DNA from: Glandiceps talaboti
Lineage: Eukaryota; Hemichordata; Enteropneusta; Spengelidae
Reading direction: 5' to 3'
NCBI RefSeq assembly: GCF_964340395.1
Contig: NC_135564.1
Span: 19,284,819-19,317,318 of the forward strand
DNA: 32,500 nucleotides
Shown here one piece after another: positions 18,431 to 28,978 of this stretch; the first letter of the stretch is position 1; every line of letters starts with the position of its first letter. The notes under the pieces were generated by a model. The model was not told the DNA's origin. It was given only the letters and a program-made list of their open reading frames with translations, and did not search any database. Both the position numbers and the translations under genes were made by a program.

Positions 18431-19243
18431 ATTGTGGTGACATGTTTTGAAGAAAATCTGCAGAATAACACTTCTAAAAACATCTCACTAAGTTTCAGCC
18501 TCATTGACCGAGTACTTTTTGAGATAAAAATGTTTGACCAAAATTGAATAAAGTACTAGTAACTGAATTAGAATAACGACTGAATGAGGAAACAATGTAA
18601 AAGGAACCTTCATTATTGTAGCTCAAAAAGGGTGTGTTTTAGAGTGTAAAAGGCGAGAGGAGATTAGGCGAAATGTAATGACTTTGTTTAAATGTAGTAA
18701 TACATGTATATGCGTATAGGACAGTGCGATAACTTCGCGTTCGTTTCCATTTTACCATTCCAAAGTAACTATATTTTTACTGTCCTATTGATTCTTGGAA
18801 CCAAACACAATATACTCTCCGATATATATGTATATGTATACTTTGATTTGAGCATGGAGGTATAAGGGAGGACATGGCTTGAGCTTGGCATGCCCTGTCT
18901 GACGAAAATGCTGATTCCATCTTTTCAATTCCCTTTCAGGAGGGGATCAGTTACAACAGAGATGTATTAAGAAGAGTAATACAATGTTACATACAGACTT
19001 ATATATCATTTTAAAAAAACATGGATGTATTTATGAATATCTCACCATGGAAATAGGTGATACTTCCATGATCTCACTATATATGCTATGATTGAAGCAT
19101 AGAGGTAGGAAGGACGTTCTACCTCCATGATCGAAGTATACGTAATTCGAATGATCGCTCTCCTCAGATAATATGTCGACCCAGTGCACAATGGCGATTC
19201 TCTACTCGTCTGTACTGTCAATCTTCAAGAAAAGTGAGATACA

Positions 19244-19700
19244 TATAAATAAATATATAAATAATGGTTTATTGCTTCTTAAGGCCTCCAGCCCATATCG
19301 CAAAAAATTTACAGTACTCGATTACAAAATCTCACGGAAGTGTACAGAAAACAAATTAGCAAAATTCCTTTCTTAAAACATCTGCTCTGTATACATACGC
19401 AGCTAGGTTTAGAATTACTGGACCTTTGTTTGACGACATAGGTGAATAAAACTTTTCAATAGTAGGATTTACATATGACCATTCTGGTAAGTACTTTTGT
19501 CTGAGATTTTGGTACAGGGGACAAACTAAAGTAAAATGGTATTCATCTTCAATATTTGTTGACATACATATTTTACAAGTGCGATCTTCGAGATCAATAC
19601 CCAAAGCACGGCCCTTTTCCACAGCCAGTTCGAGACCAGAACTTCTAAGGCAAGCCAATGCTCGTCTGAATTTAGTGTCCATTTTTAACAAAATATATAT
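19244..19700 (-). mobile_element. 5'-truncated non-LTR retrotransposon (LINE) 3' end with target-site duplication
   Basis: The minus strand encodes about 110 residues ending at a stop near 19374, with RTCKICMSTNIEDEYHFTLVCPLYQNLR. This CxxC...HxxxxC arrangement is the zinc-knuckle-like tail known from the C-terminus of LINE polymerases. An AATAAA and an AT-rich tail follow the stop, close to the element's 3' end. A 14-base target duplication (AAAAGTGAGATACA at 19230-19243, AAAAGTGATATACA at 19701-19714) flanks it, and the uninterrupted site is seen in copy 1 near 11130. No reverse-transcriptase core remains. Confidence 0.8.
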
Positions 19701-20900
19701 AAAAGTGATATACAATTAATATACATATAAAGTTCTACTGGGTTTGAATTGACGCTGTGATGCGCTTTTAACCGGAGACCCGGGGGAAATGGTTACGCCC
19801 TCTTTTTATCCTCTTTGTCTGATATTGGCAAGTGATCTATATAGTATTGTCTTATTGCTTTTAATAGCACGGTGATAGCACCGTTCAGTAGAAAGTCGGA
19901 CTGAGTGAGGGCGCTCCTAACAAGCAAGAGGAACTTGTATTGCATTGCAACCAACCTATGGCGTGTAGTAGTTTTACGTAGTAAGTCAACTTCATTCGAG
20001 ATACGCGACGTCTAAGTGAAAATATTCAGAGAAACCGAAAGACCAGTGGCAGGGAACATCTGATGCAATGCATGAGACTACACAGGGACGTGTATTCGAC
20101 AACTCAAACTGTCGATTAATACCTACCTTCAAATATATCCGAGGGACATTACTAGTACTTCTGTTCAGGTTTCCTGGTGTATTTTTTATTCGTTACTTGG
20201 GACAACCTGACTCTGTAACATGACTCTTCATATCCGTCCAGTAATTATAGTATTCAAGTTATCAGCAGACAACCAGCTCACAGATGACCTTGACTTTGAA
20301 CACGTTCATTTATAGTCTTCACTGTGTCAAATTGTCTGTCAAGGTTGTGCTATTACGTTTACTGTCTGTCATTTCTGTTCATCTTTTACCTTTGACTTGC
20401 CTGTAACCTTTGGCACACGGATGACCTACCGTAAATCTATGTATTTTAAATCCCCACCTTCCTCCACATATTGGGGGCGTCCTTTATATGAATTTACTGA
20501 GTAAAAGCTTAAGAATTTGTTCATGGGATGTAAAGTGTCCGGTCTTCACCTAGTGTCACTACTGCGACATATATCTGGTAGAACAAATATTTTCTTCTCA
20601 ATGTTCATGAGATGGCAACATCCCTAATTTTCCACATAGTGTGTGTTTTCCGTCGTTGTGTTTTGTTATCATTTTTGATATTTTGTTATTTTTGTTATTT
20701 TCCTTGACTCTTGATTTGGAAAATGTTGACAGTTTGTAATTTAGCAGATACATTTATATTAATGTACATTTATAATTTCTAGCAATAAATCAATAACATC
20801 ACATATTTATTATTATTACTTGATTCCAATGTAGCGAACAATTTAATAATTGCTAAAAGTCAATTTCTATTTATAAATTGTGACAGTAAGTACTATCTTT

Positions 20901-21178
20901 TATGATTTACTTCGCATGATAGTGGCATGAAGCGATATATAAACAGTAAGTCAGTTGCATAATTTACATGTCAAAATCACACTTCTTCAATGAATAAAAC
21001 ACACACTAATGGAAAAAAACCGTATAGAATTCCAGGCCGTTATGATTTACTTGGCATGAAGTGATTTATAAACAGTAAGTCAGTTACACAATTTACAAGT
21101 CAAAATCACACTTCTTCAACTAATAAAACACACACACGAATGGAATAAACCCCGTGTACATTAGAATTCCAAGCCACT
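20901..21178 (+). repeat. 140-base tandem duplication
   Basis: Units at 20901-21040 and 21041-21178 both begin TATGATTTACTT, share CAGTAAGTCAGTT and end near GAATTCCA-GCC. A single partial counterpart is at 13360-13427, the end of copy 1. Confidence 0.8.
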
Positions 21179-23004
21179 ATGACAGTGCCATACGTTAAGC
21201 TTTATTCTAGTTTGTAATGTAATCGCACAAATGACGTAACGCTGCCTACCTGGACATCACAGACGTATTAATCTGTAATTTCCCCATGTTCAAAGTTCTC
21301 TTTCTCTCCCGCTCGGTAGTTATTTTCGCACGTAAGATGCACTACTTCTAGTTACCATAGAGGTGAATCCAAAGCATTGACTGGGTTACCTCCCTAATTA
21401 AAAAAAAATTCACTTTCTGGGTATGTATCTACAAGCAAAACCACATCGAGTCTGCTCAAACCTCAAAATAAACATATATAATCAGATTATTATGTCACTT
21501 TTGTTGAACTTACACCCAATGTTGTTATCTCTCTTCTTTACGTCTAAAGCTGTTATAGTGAATGTTCAGATAACTGCACACTACATATATTCAAGATAAC
21601 GTTACTGTAACTCTTGTACCGGATCACACCAGCACCTGAGCTCAGATCAAATTAAGTCACACAGGAATAGCTCAAGAGATATATGGTTCACCAGTAGTTA
21701 CCTCTCCACTTTAAGAAAGTGTTTGCATTTCTATTATTAGCAAACAAATGTCTTGTATGTGATTGGTCGTAAGTAAACAATGATAAGCATCGGTGATCAA
21801 TTACAGTAACTTAAAACTCAGACCACTAGTTTGAGCCTAAAATGAAATCAGCGAAATTCTGACTTATCGTATATACATGTACTACGACCATTTATGCCCT
21901 CATTAATCTAGTCTAAAACAATGAGATTATTTTGACACACAAGTCATCACAATATGCCAATAACTAGTTGTCACGTCTTTCAACCGATGAGAGCCAGGAT
22001 TAATACTATTTGTCTAGTAGTTCAGTTTAAACCCAGCCCACTAATACAGGAGATTTAATATATTTTTAGACAACGGGACGAGATTGCTGAAATAAGAAAC
22101 TTTCAAATACTGGTGCGTGACAATTACAACTGTAGGTCAATTATTCTGGCCATAGTTTTAGACCCACGAGCAAATTCTCCCAGCACTGTCAAAAATGTGA
22201 AATTACACCCCGAGCGTCACAATAAGGTCATCGAACGTTTAGAAAAAACAGCTCTGTTTATACAGACTCAGAGTTAGAGACAAGACGTCATTCGTACATT
22301 TTGTACTTTGGTCATGGGGTGTTGTGAGGTCATAGTGAGGTCATCGAACATTTATTAGGCAGACATAGACAGTTCATACAGCCAAGGTATGATACAATTA
22401 AAAGCTAATTCTGCTTCCCACAGAGCTGAGTCCAACATGATACAAGCTGAGTCTATACACTTATTTAATACTCGGGTAGGAATACTTAATACCTAAAACC
22501 TTGAGTAAACTATTCTACTATATCAATTTTTAGTAGACCGTTTGAAAGTCTACTCGTACCAACATTGCATTTATAACCTTGCAGTTATACATTCATTCAG
22601 GCTTGTATTAATTACCTTAAAAGATTGTGTAACACGATAGTTAGGTGATGTCGAAAATGAGAACAAATTAATTTTAATTTGTCCGGCATATGATTAACTT
22701 AGAAATTAATATACACCATACAATGTTCACAGCCAATCTAATTCCTTCCGAAGTCAAAATAATGTAATCTTTCACCTTTGCTATCTGTACGACAAAAATA
22801 TTTGTTAATGTTTGTAATCTTTATACATTAAGCCGGTGGCCTAGAAACGCAATAAACATATTATTATCATTACAAAAAAGTTCAAAATATCATTTAAAAA
22901 TGCACAATAGAAGGAATAAACGATTGAATGACTTTCCACTATGATATAATCAAAACTGTAAGATGGTTATGAATCAATGCGATGATGAAAATAGTTCTTT
23001 TGAA
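21179..23004. other. Intergenic stretch, no gene seen; one DR5 nuclear-receptor motif
   Basis: No exon can be supported. The only notable sites are AGGTCATCGAAC followed by TTTA at about 22226 and again at 22338, the second forming a DR5 motif at 22327-22343. Confidence 0.6.
22327..22343 (+). promoter_or_regulatory. DR5 nuclear-receptor-type direct repeat
   Basis: AGGTCA TAGTG AGGTCA is two perfect half sites with a 5-base spacer, the spacing known for RAR/RXR heterodimers. It lies 1.4 kb beyond the 3' end of P450 gene B. Use in vivo is unproven. Confidence 0.4.
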
Positions 23005-23716
23005 CATGAAATATACATTTGTCATTCATTTTACTGCAAAACCGCTTAAAGTTAAAATGGATCTGGGAGCTACTTTCCCAGAAAATCAATGTACTCAAAA
23101 TATCTCCAAAGTTTGCCGTATGTAAACTTGTTCCTGGTCTAATGAAAATCATAAAAGAAATTCTAGAGTTCTTTTTAAAGGAAATCTACAAAATATTTTA
23201 TTTTCCCATAGAACTAACGTGGTACTAATATTTGGCAACTGTTTTGGATTTTAAAATTTAGTAATTTTTGTTACCATATTAACCTCAATTTCAAAATTGT
23301 GTACGGTGACCTCAAATCTCATATCTTGATTTTATGTGAAAATGGGTTCAAGTTTTTTTAATACACAAATGCACAGCAAAAGTTCTGAATACATACTACG
23401 TTAATAACTTTGTGGAAACACTATCCCCCAACCCGGCTTTCTAAACTGTCTTAATTCCTAGCTTTCCCGAAATTAAACGAAAAGGATTCACTGCAATGGA
23501 TAAACATATGGACTAAATCAGTCTGTCATTGAAATCTAAAAATCTTAACCTCAAACCAAAGTGTCCGCATATTTTGTTAATTAAAAAAACGGGTTATGAA
23601 AGTATACATATACATGTATATTGTTCGTATCTTATTAATCAAGTTCTTCTATTACATATAACTATTTGATTTAAATTGTCTATACTTGTGTCGTTTTGAC
23701 ATCCAAAGGTTGAATT

Positions 23717-23901
23717 CTATGGTTTGTCACGGCTGTGGATAAACACCTTGTACGGATGCGGCATATGAACGATCCCGAGAGTTCCTTCCGTTGATGGGTT
23801 ATCCCCTTCAGGTAGCTTAAACTCGAATCGTTGGAGTAATGAAGTCAGAAATAAGAAGATTTCAACTTTAGCAAGTTGTAATCCAATGCACTCACGAGGA
23901 C
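23717..23901 (-). CDS. P450 gene B exon 3: haem-binding Cys and C-terminus
   Basis: The acceptor is TTCGTTGCAG at 23902-23903. The 185 bases encode GPRECIGLQLAK... to MPHPYKVFIHSRDKP and TAG. The split Gly codon completes FGIGPRECIG, with the thiolate Cys ligand. Confidence 0.93.
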
Positions 23902-26900
23902 CTGCAACGAATAAGAAGTCGACAAATGAAATTAGAGAAACACTATCTTCGTTTTAGATACTATGTCACTCACAAATTGACACTAGCATGCAAAAATGAA
24001 TTGTGGCTAAATCACTGATCACAAATGACATTTTTGAACAGGGAATTTTCAAGGACCATTTTGAATTAAAAATACGAATTACCTTTGTTTTTGAAAGTTA
24101 GTGAAAAGAAAATAATGTACATTTCATGCATTGATAAAATCTACTTGCCAATGGGATAAATCACATTTCTTGTTGCATTCATGCACAGCGTTACAAAATG
24201 TATTGGAAGTCTTTCCAGGGTGTGTAAAGTGAAGAAAAAATAATTTAAATTAGTAATTCATAACGTATTTACCTATCCCAAATGGCATTATTCTATTGCT
24301 CTTCATCTTGTTAATGTTGCCATTTTCATCAAGAAAGCGTTCGGGATCAAATATCTCAGGATCTTCCCATTCTGTTCCATCCATATGAACTGCCCAAAGA
24401 TTAGCAAAGACCGTTGTGTTCTCCGGAATGGAGTAACCGTGAAGTGTGACAGGTTCTGATGTTTTGTGTGGAACTGTTAGTGGCACTAACGTTGCGATCC
24501 GTTGAATTTCCAGAATAATGGCTTCAATGAAAGGAAGTTTCGATTTATCAGCAAAGCTTGGTGTCTTATCCATACCAATTCCATTTTCAATGTCCTTAAC
24601 GCACCTATCCTGAAAGTCTGGATACTTAGCTAGATACAACACGGTCCAAAGTAACGCATTTGATGATGTGTCAGTTCCGCCCAGGAATAGTTGAAACCAT
24701 GTGACACGCAGATGGTCCAAATCACTTAGACAAGCAAGAGATGGGTCTTGAATCTTCTTTTCCTGAATCTCTTTGGCTTTCAAAAGATACCAATCTATCA
24801 TACACTCGCCATCGGTTTGGTTTTGGATCATTATCTTGTGTTCCTTTATTTTTTCATCAAAATAATCACGGACTTTATGCCAATTTTTGATGAGGCTGTA
24901 TTTGATCGGTAACGGGAAATACCAAAGAATGGGAATGAATGTTAACAAATTAGATGAAAGGAAATCTTTCAGCACGGCTTCATTTAATCCAAGAAGTTCT
25001 TTGAAGTTATCATCATCGTAATCAAATCTACTGCCAAACAACATTGCGCATAATATGTTGGAGACAGCATTCGAGAAGAGGTGGCGAAGATCAATCGACT
25101 TGTTCAGGTGGTTATTGAGTCGTCTGACGAGAAAATCGCATTCATCGAGAATGCGTTCTTCTGTTAGGGTTTTTCCCATGCCATACTGATGTAGGGTTTT
25201 CATTGCCTGTTTACGGAGAACTTGCCAAGTAGGCGGAGGTGAATGACCGAGACCTGTAAGTAAAGAAGATTAGACAATACCCATGACGCCTGGTACCAAA
25301 ACTATCAATTGCATATGCTATTATACAGAAAAGACACAGGTAGGAAATTTTATGGTCAATTTGATTTAGACACTGCCTAAAGCACACTTTTCTGCATACA
25401 TTAAGCAGATTTATGCAAGAATTTATTCAAATGAAAGACAGCCTCTACGTTCTAATACTACTCCCCTGGTCACGTGTGCTGAATAGTGGGTCAATCTGTT
25501 GACAAAGACTGAAGTGTACAGTCGAAAATTTCAGGTAAATTTTCTAGTTGTGTTTGGAACAAAAGTTCAAATTGAATACAATAGGTTATTATATTAGATG
25601 TTTAAAACGTGGTCTGGTCTCTTCAAAGAGCTGTTGAGATACATCGTTAACTGTTCGTACCTCATTAACCCTCGCATCAACAGCTTAAATGTCTTGACTA
25701 CGTTGTCAAAACTGACAATTTTGATTTGGAAAATGCTACCCGATAGCCTGGTCGATGAGAGCAAGCAGTCCCTTCAAACTTGACAACTCATGAAATTATT
25801 CATGACCAAATTATGCAAATGTACACGCGTTACCTTGTCCAAGCTAAGTATAGATCATGCACATTAACATGTAGTGGACATGTGATAATTTACATGGTGT
25901 TTACATATGATTATGTAAATTTAACATGATGTATTTTGATAACTACTTTTGGGAATGTGGCTACATTAAGCATTTGAATATGTAGTTAAGACAAGCTTTT
26001 TGGGAGGTACCACCGTGATGTATCTCAACGGCACCATAAACAGGCTAAAAGTGGGCCTACAATTAGCTCACAATTCCATACCATAATAATATACCGATGT
26101 TTACACATAACAGAATTTGGTTTGAATTGAATTTATGACACTCCAAGAGATTGAAATATAAATAGTCTACGAATATAATACATATTTTTATACTACCTTT
26201 GTGTCTTAATGATAACAGATTTTATGTTTATTAGTAAGTATGGATGTATATATTGCATTTGTATCTGTATATATAAAAGTTGAAAAGCATGGCAGAAAGT
26301 GCTATTTAGCCTTGAATATGAAGATCAGGGTCATTTGTCAATGTATGCCTTAAAGATTACCTGATTTTCATAATATTGAAATGGATCTTGAGGATGAAGG
26401 TCAAGGTTAAAAATCGGGGTGGGGTGGGGGTGGGGTTGGAGGGTTGAATAAAAAACTTACTATTAACAATTTAAGTCAAAAAATTAACGATGTCTCTTGG
26501 AATATAGCATCGGCTTCTATATCAACAGACACTTTTATTTTCGACCACCAAACATACCTGTTTGTTTAAACAGAAGCGCTTGAGTTGAATTCGCTGGCCT
26601 GGATGAAAACTTGGCAGCTTGTTTGACGAAAGCATCTTTAATGGCTTCACGACTGTTCAGTACCACTACCAATTCTGTCCCCAACCGAACACTCATCACA
26701 TCTCCATAAACCTGACCCCATTTCAAGAAAGTCTTGTATGGTTTTGTGCTTAGAGAAAGCAAACATCCAACGATAGGCAAACCTTTTGGACCAGGGGGTA
26801 GATTTCTTGGACGACGGAAAAACAACACTAAGGTGAAAAATATCACCAAGAAGACGATAATCAACTGCGTAGTGTTCCACAGCAGAATTGAGTCGACAGG

Positions 26901-26906
26901 CGCCAT
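23717..26906 (-). CDS. Clan-2 (CYP2-like) cytochrome P450, downstream tandem copy (3 exons, spliced)
   Basis: Joining 26558-26906, 24273-25253 and 23717-23901 gives 504 residues plus TAG, a normal microsomal P450 length. P450s are haem monooxygenases that take electrons from P450 reductase at the ER membrane; CYP2-like members oxidise lipids, steroids and xenobiotics, and the substrate here is unknown. An N-terminal membrane anchor covers residues about 8-30, followed by the hinge RRPRNLPPGPKG. The C-helix WQVLR starts at 126. The I-helix has GGTDTSS from 308, then the K-helix EIQR at 365-368 and FDPERF near 418-423. The haem loop is FGIGPRECIG with Cys448. Intron 1 (25254-26557) is four times longer than in the sister gene at 28794-31008 and contains no other gene that I can see. 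Confidence 0.93.
24273..25253 (-). CDS. P450 gene B exon 2: helices C to L
   Basis: The acceptor TTACTTACAG is at 25254-25255 and the donor GTAAAT. At 981 bases (326 codons plus split codons at each end) it is one very large exon holding the C, I and K helices and the PERF motif. It starts about 50 bases before the first ATG of its open frame, since the frame continues upstream through WQVLRKQA. Confidence 0.93.
26558..26906 (-). CDS. P450 gene B exon 1: membrane anchor and proline hinge
   Basis: The 349 bases encode 116 residues plus one base. The start is the ATG at 26906 (MAPVDSILLWN). The donor is CAG|GTATGT. It carries the anchor, LPPGPKG hinge and the A-helix/first beta region to SSRPANSTQALLFKQT. 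Confidence 0.93.
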
Positions 26907-27744
26907 GTTTTCTATGTACCTATCTACTTGATATTATGGCACATTTCAAAAAATTAAAATAACATGTCATAATTAAACATTAAATCAATAACGAAACACA
27001 CATGCGCATACACTCAAAATCCATGATAACGGTAAATCTTTGAAATGATTATTATAGTTCATGACCTTCACATCATTTGCTTAAAAACAAAAAATTATAC
27101 TGTTGAAATAGTTCTTACAATAAAGAAATTTGTTTTTATAAGAATATAGTTTACAGATCGAATACACTCTTATTTGACCTTTGCCTTTAGTGGCATACGT
27201 TACCTCCAGGTGACCTTTCCGTTATTTGATTCATTGAACCCATTTATCGTTGCATCAATATCCACGTCCAGCTCTGTTTATGGTATCATGTACATCATAA
27301 GAGTGACCTTATTTTGTTATATGTTCCTCATTACTTCTCATGGCAACTATTGGCCGGTCGGTGAATTTAAAAAAAATAAATGATCATTTTCTTCATGTTT
27401 CTCTGCCTCTCCTTTTCCTCCTATGTAATTTTTTATTGGATTCCTGGTAACAAACCCTTTCCCAGCTTCTCTACACAATTGGCATGTTCTCAGCCCCCTA
27501 CTTGAATAACTTCCCTCATGAAAGAAATGCTCTGTTCATGAACAAGTGTCGTTGGCGAAGTCGACAGTCTAGACACTTGTTTATTCTTGCCAGAGAGGGC
27601 GCTGTTTCGAAAAATATTAAAGGCGGACGAAAATAAAAATATTTTTAATTTTGATTTCGGAGCTGAAACTTTGGAGAAACGAAAAAAATAGGGTCACCCT
27701 TTTAATGATAAAAATGCAACATGAAAGGTAACTACATGATTAAA

Positions 27745-27928
27745 TGAAGAATGATCTTCCAAGTCATATTCGTTCAGCATCAAGTACTGAAATTTTCAAA
27801 TCTAGGCTAAAGACCTACTTTTTTGAGCGAGCATATTTAAGTGACACTTTGTAAAGCGCCAGTGAACATTTTAAATGGATACCAGGCGCTATATAAATTT
27901 GTTATCATATCATATCATATCATATCAT
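27745..27928 (+). mobile_element. Very short 5'-truncated CR1/L2-type LINE 3' end
   Basis: The frame 27750-27854 reads NDLPSHIRSASSTEIFKSRL and continues KTYFFERAYL to a stop. This is the well-known extreme C-terminus of CR1/L2-like LINE ORF2 proteins. A short 3' UTR leads into a pentanucleotide tail (ATCAT repeats). Flanking ATGATTAAA at 27736-27744 and 27929-27937 looks like the target-site duplication. It lies between the two P450 genes. Confidence 0.75.
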
Positions 27929-28763
27929 ATGATTAAAGAACTCGACACAACGTTATAAATAAGTAAAAACTGAACGGTCGATTTTGACTCAGTTCGAATT
28001 TGAAAAAAAAACCCATGAAATACATGTTAAATAATGATATATGCATTCATCTGTAAAATCGTTGAAGTTAGAATGCACCTAGAAAAAATTTCCCAGAAAA
28101 ATTAAACTCTTTCAAAGCCTCACCATATCCTGAAAGCTTAATGCTAATCCTTTTGAAATCATTAAAGACATTCAAGGGTTCACAGTGTTGTTTTATGGAT
28201 GCCATATTTTATATTAAGATAGAGAGCGATATAATATGGTACTAACATTCGGCCATGTTTTTATTTCCGAAATACATACTACAGTGGACATATGGATTAG
28301 AATTTGGTTTTTGATTTATTTTTGATTTTTTAAATGATAAATCAGACAATTTTATCATGGTTTCATATAAATTTGAAACAACATATGCCAAGTCTTTGTC
28401 TACAAGTCAATAAAAGATTAATAAATGTTTTATTGAGCTGCAAACAAGGATTTGGTCTTTGTTGTTTCAAATTAATTTTTCAGCTTTAAACTGTCTCAAA
28501 TTTCTAGCTTTCTGGGAATATAAAGCGAAGAAGTTTCCATTAAACATAGACGACCGATTGAATCAACCTGTCATTGAATTCTAAAAACCTTGAACCTCAA
28601 ACCAAAGTGTCATATTAAAAATATTGAATTAAAAAAAATCAAAAAGGGTTACTTGAAAGTATAGATATACATGTATATTGTTCGTAGTTCTTTAGTCTTG
28701 CTGTATCCTCTTAATCATGCGCCTCTATTATCTTAACTATATATTTGAATTAAATTCCATGTT

Positions 28764-28769
28764 TTTATT
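28764..28769 (-). promoter_or_regulatory. Candidate polyadenylation signal AATAAA of P450 gene A
   Basis: AATAAA on the minus strand lies 24 bases after the TAA stop, which would imply a very short 3' UTR. The equivalent place after gene B lacks the hexamer. Confidence 0.45.
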
Positions 28770-28793
28770 GTTTGAACACCCAAAGGCTGAATT

Positions 28794-28978
28794 TTATGGT
28801 TTGTCACGGCTGCGGATGAACACCTTGTACGGCTGCGGCATATGAACGATCCCAAGAGTTCCTTCCGTTGATGGGTTATCCCCTTCAGGTAGCTTAAACT
28901 CGAATCGTTGGAGTATTGAAGTCAGAAATAAAAAGATTTCAACTTTAGCAAGTTGTAATCCAATGCACTCACGAGGAC
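28794..28978 (-). CDS. P450 gene A exon 3: haem-binding Cys and C-terminus
   Basis: The acceptor is CCCTTTGCAG. The 185 bases encode GPRECIGLQLAK... to MPQPYKVFIRSRDKP and TAA at 28794-28796. It differs from the sister exon at only three residues. Confidence 0.93.

Larger units (their letters stand above)
16258..20983 (+). repeat. Segmental duplication, copy 2
   Basis: This is the shorter copy of the 6403-13427 block. It carries DNase exons 2 and 3, a private minisatellite region (about 18005-18548), a private LINE insertion (19244-19700), and about 140 private bases near 20130-20270. It has lost the exon 1 region. The rest of the block has no gene. Confidence 0.8.
23005..27350 (+). repeat. 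Tandem P450 duplication unit B
   Basis: The unit matches 28015-31500 in direct orientation. Similarity covers the 3' flank (about 23005-23640), all three exons, intron 2 and scattered parts of the 5' flank (for example AGTGGCATA followed by TGACCTTTCC near 27190-27215). Intron 1 and much of the promoter have diverged. Boundaries are approximate. Confidence 0.75.

Noticed and set aside
26734-26931. Plus-strand open frame opposite P450 gene B exon 1
   Set aside because: It is an antisense shadow of the exon. The same holds for 29344-29538, 30187-30405 and 30721-30903.
27580-27600. AGAGGGCGCT, reminiscent of a CTCF core between the P450 genes
   Set aside because: Only the 3' half of the motif fits; the five upstream positions do not.
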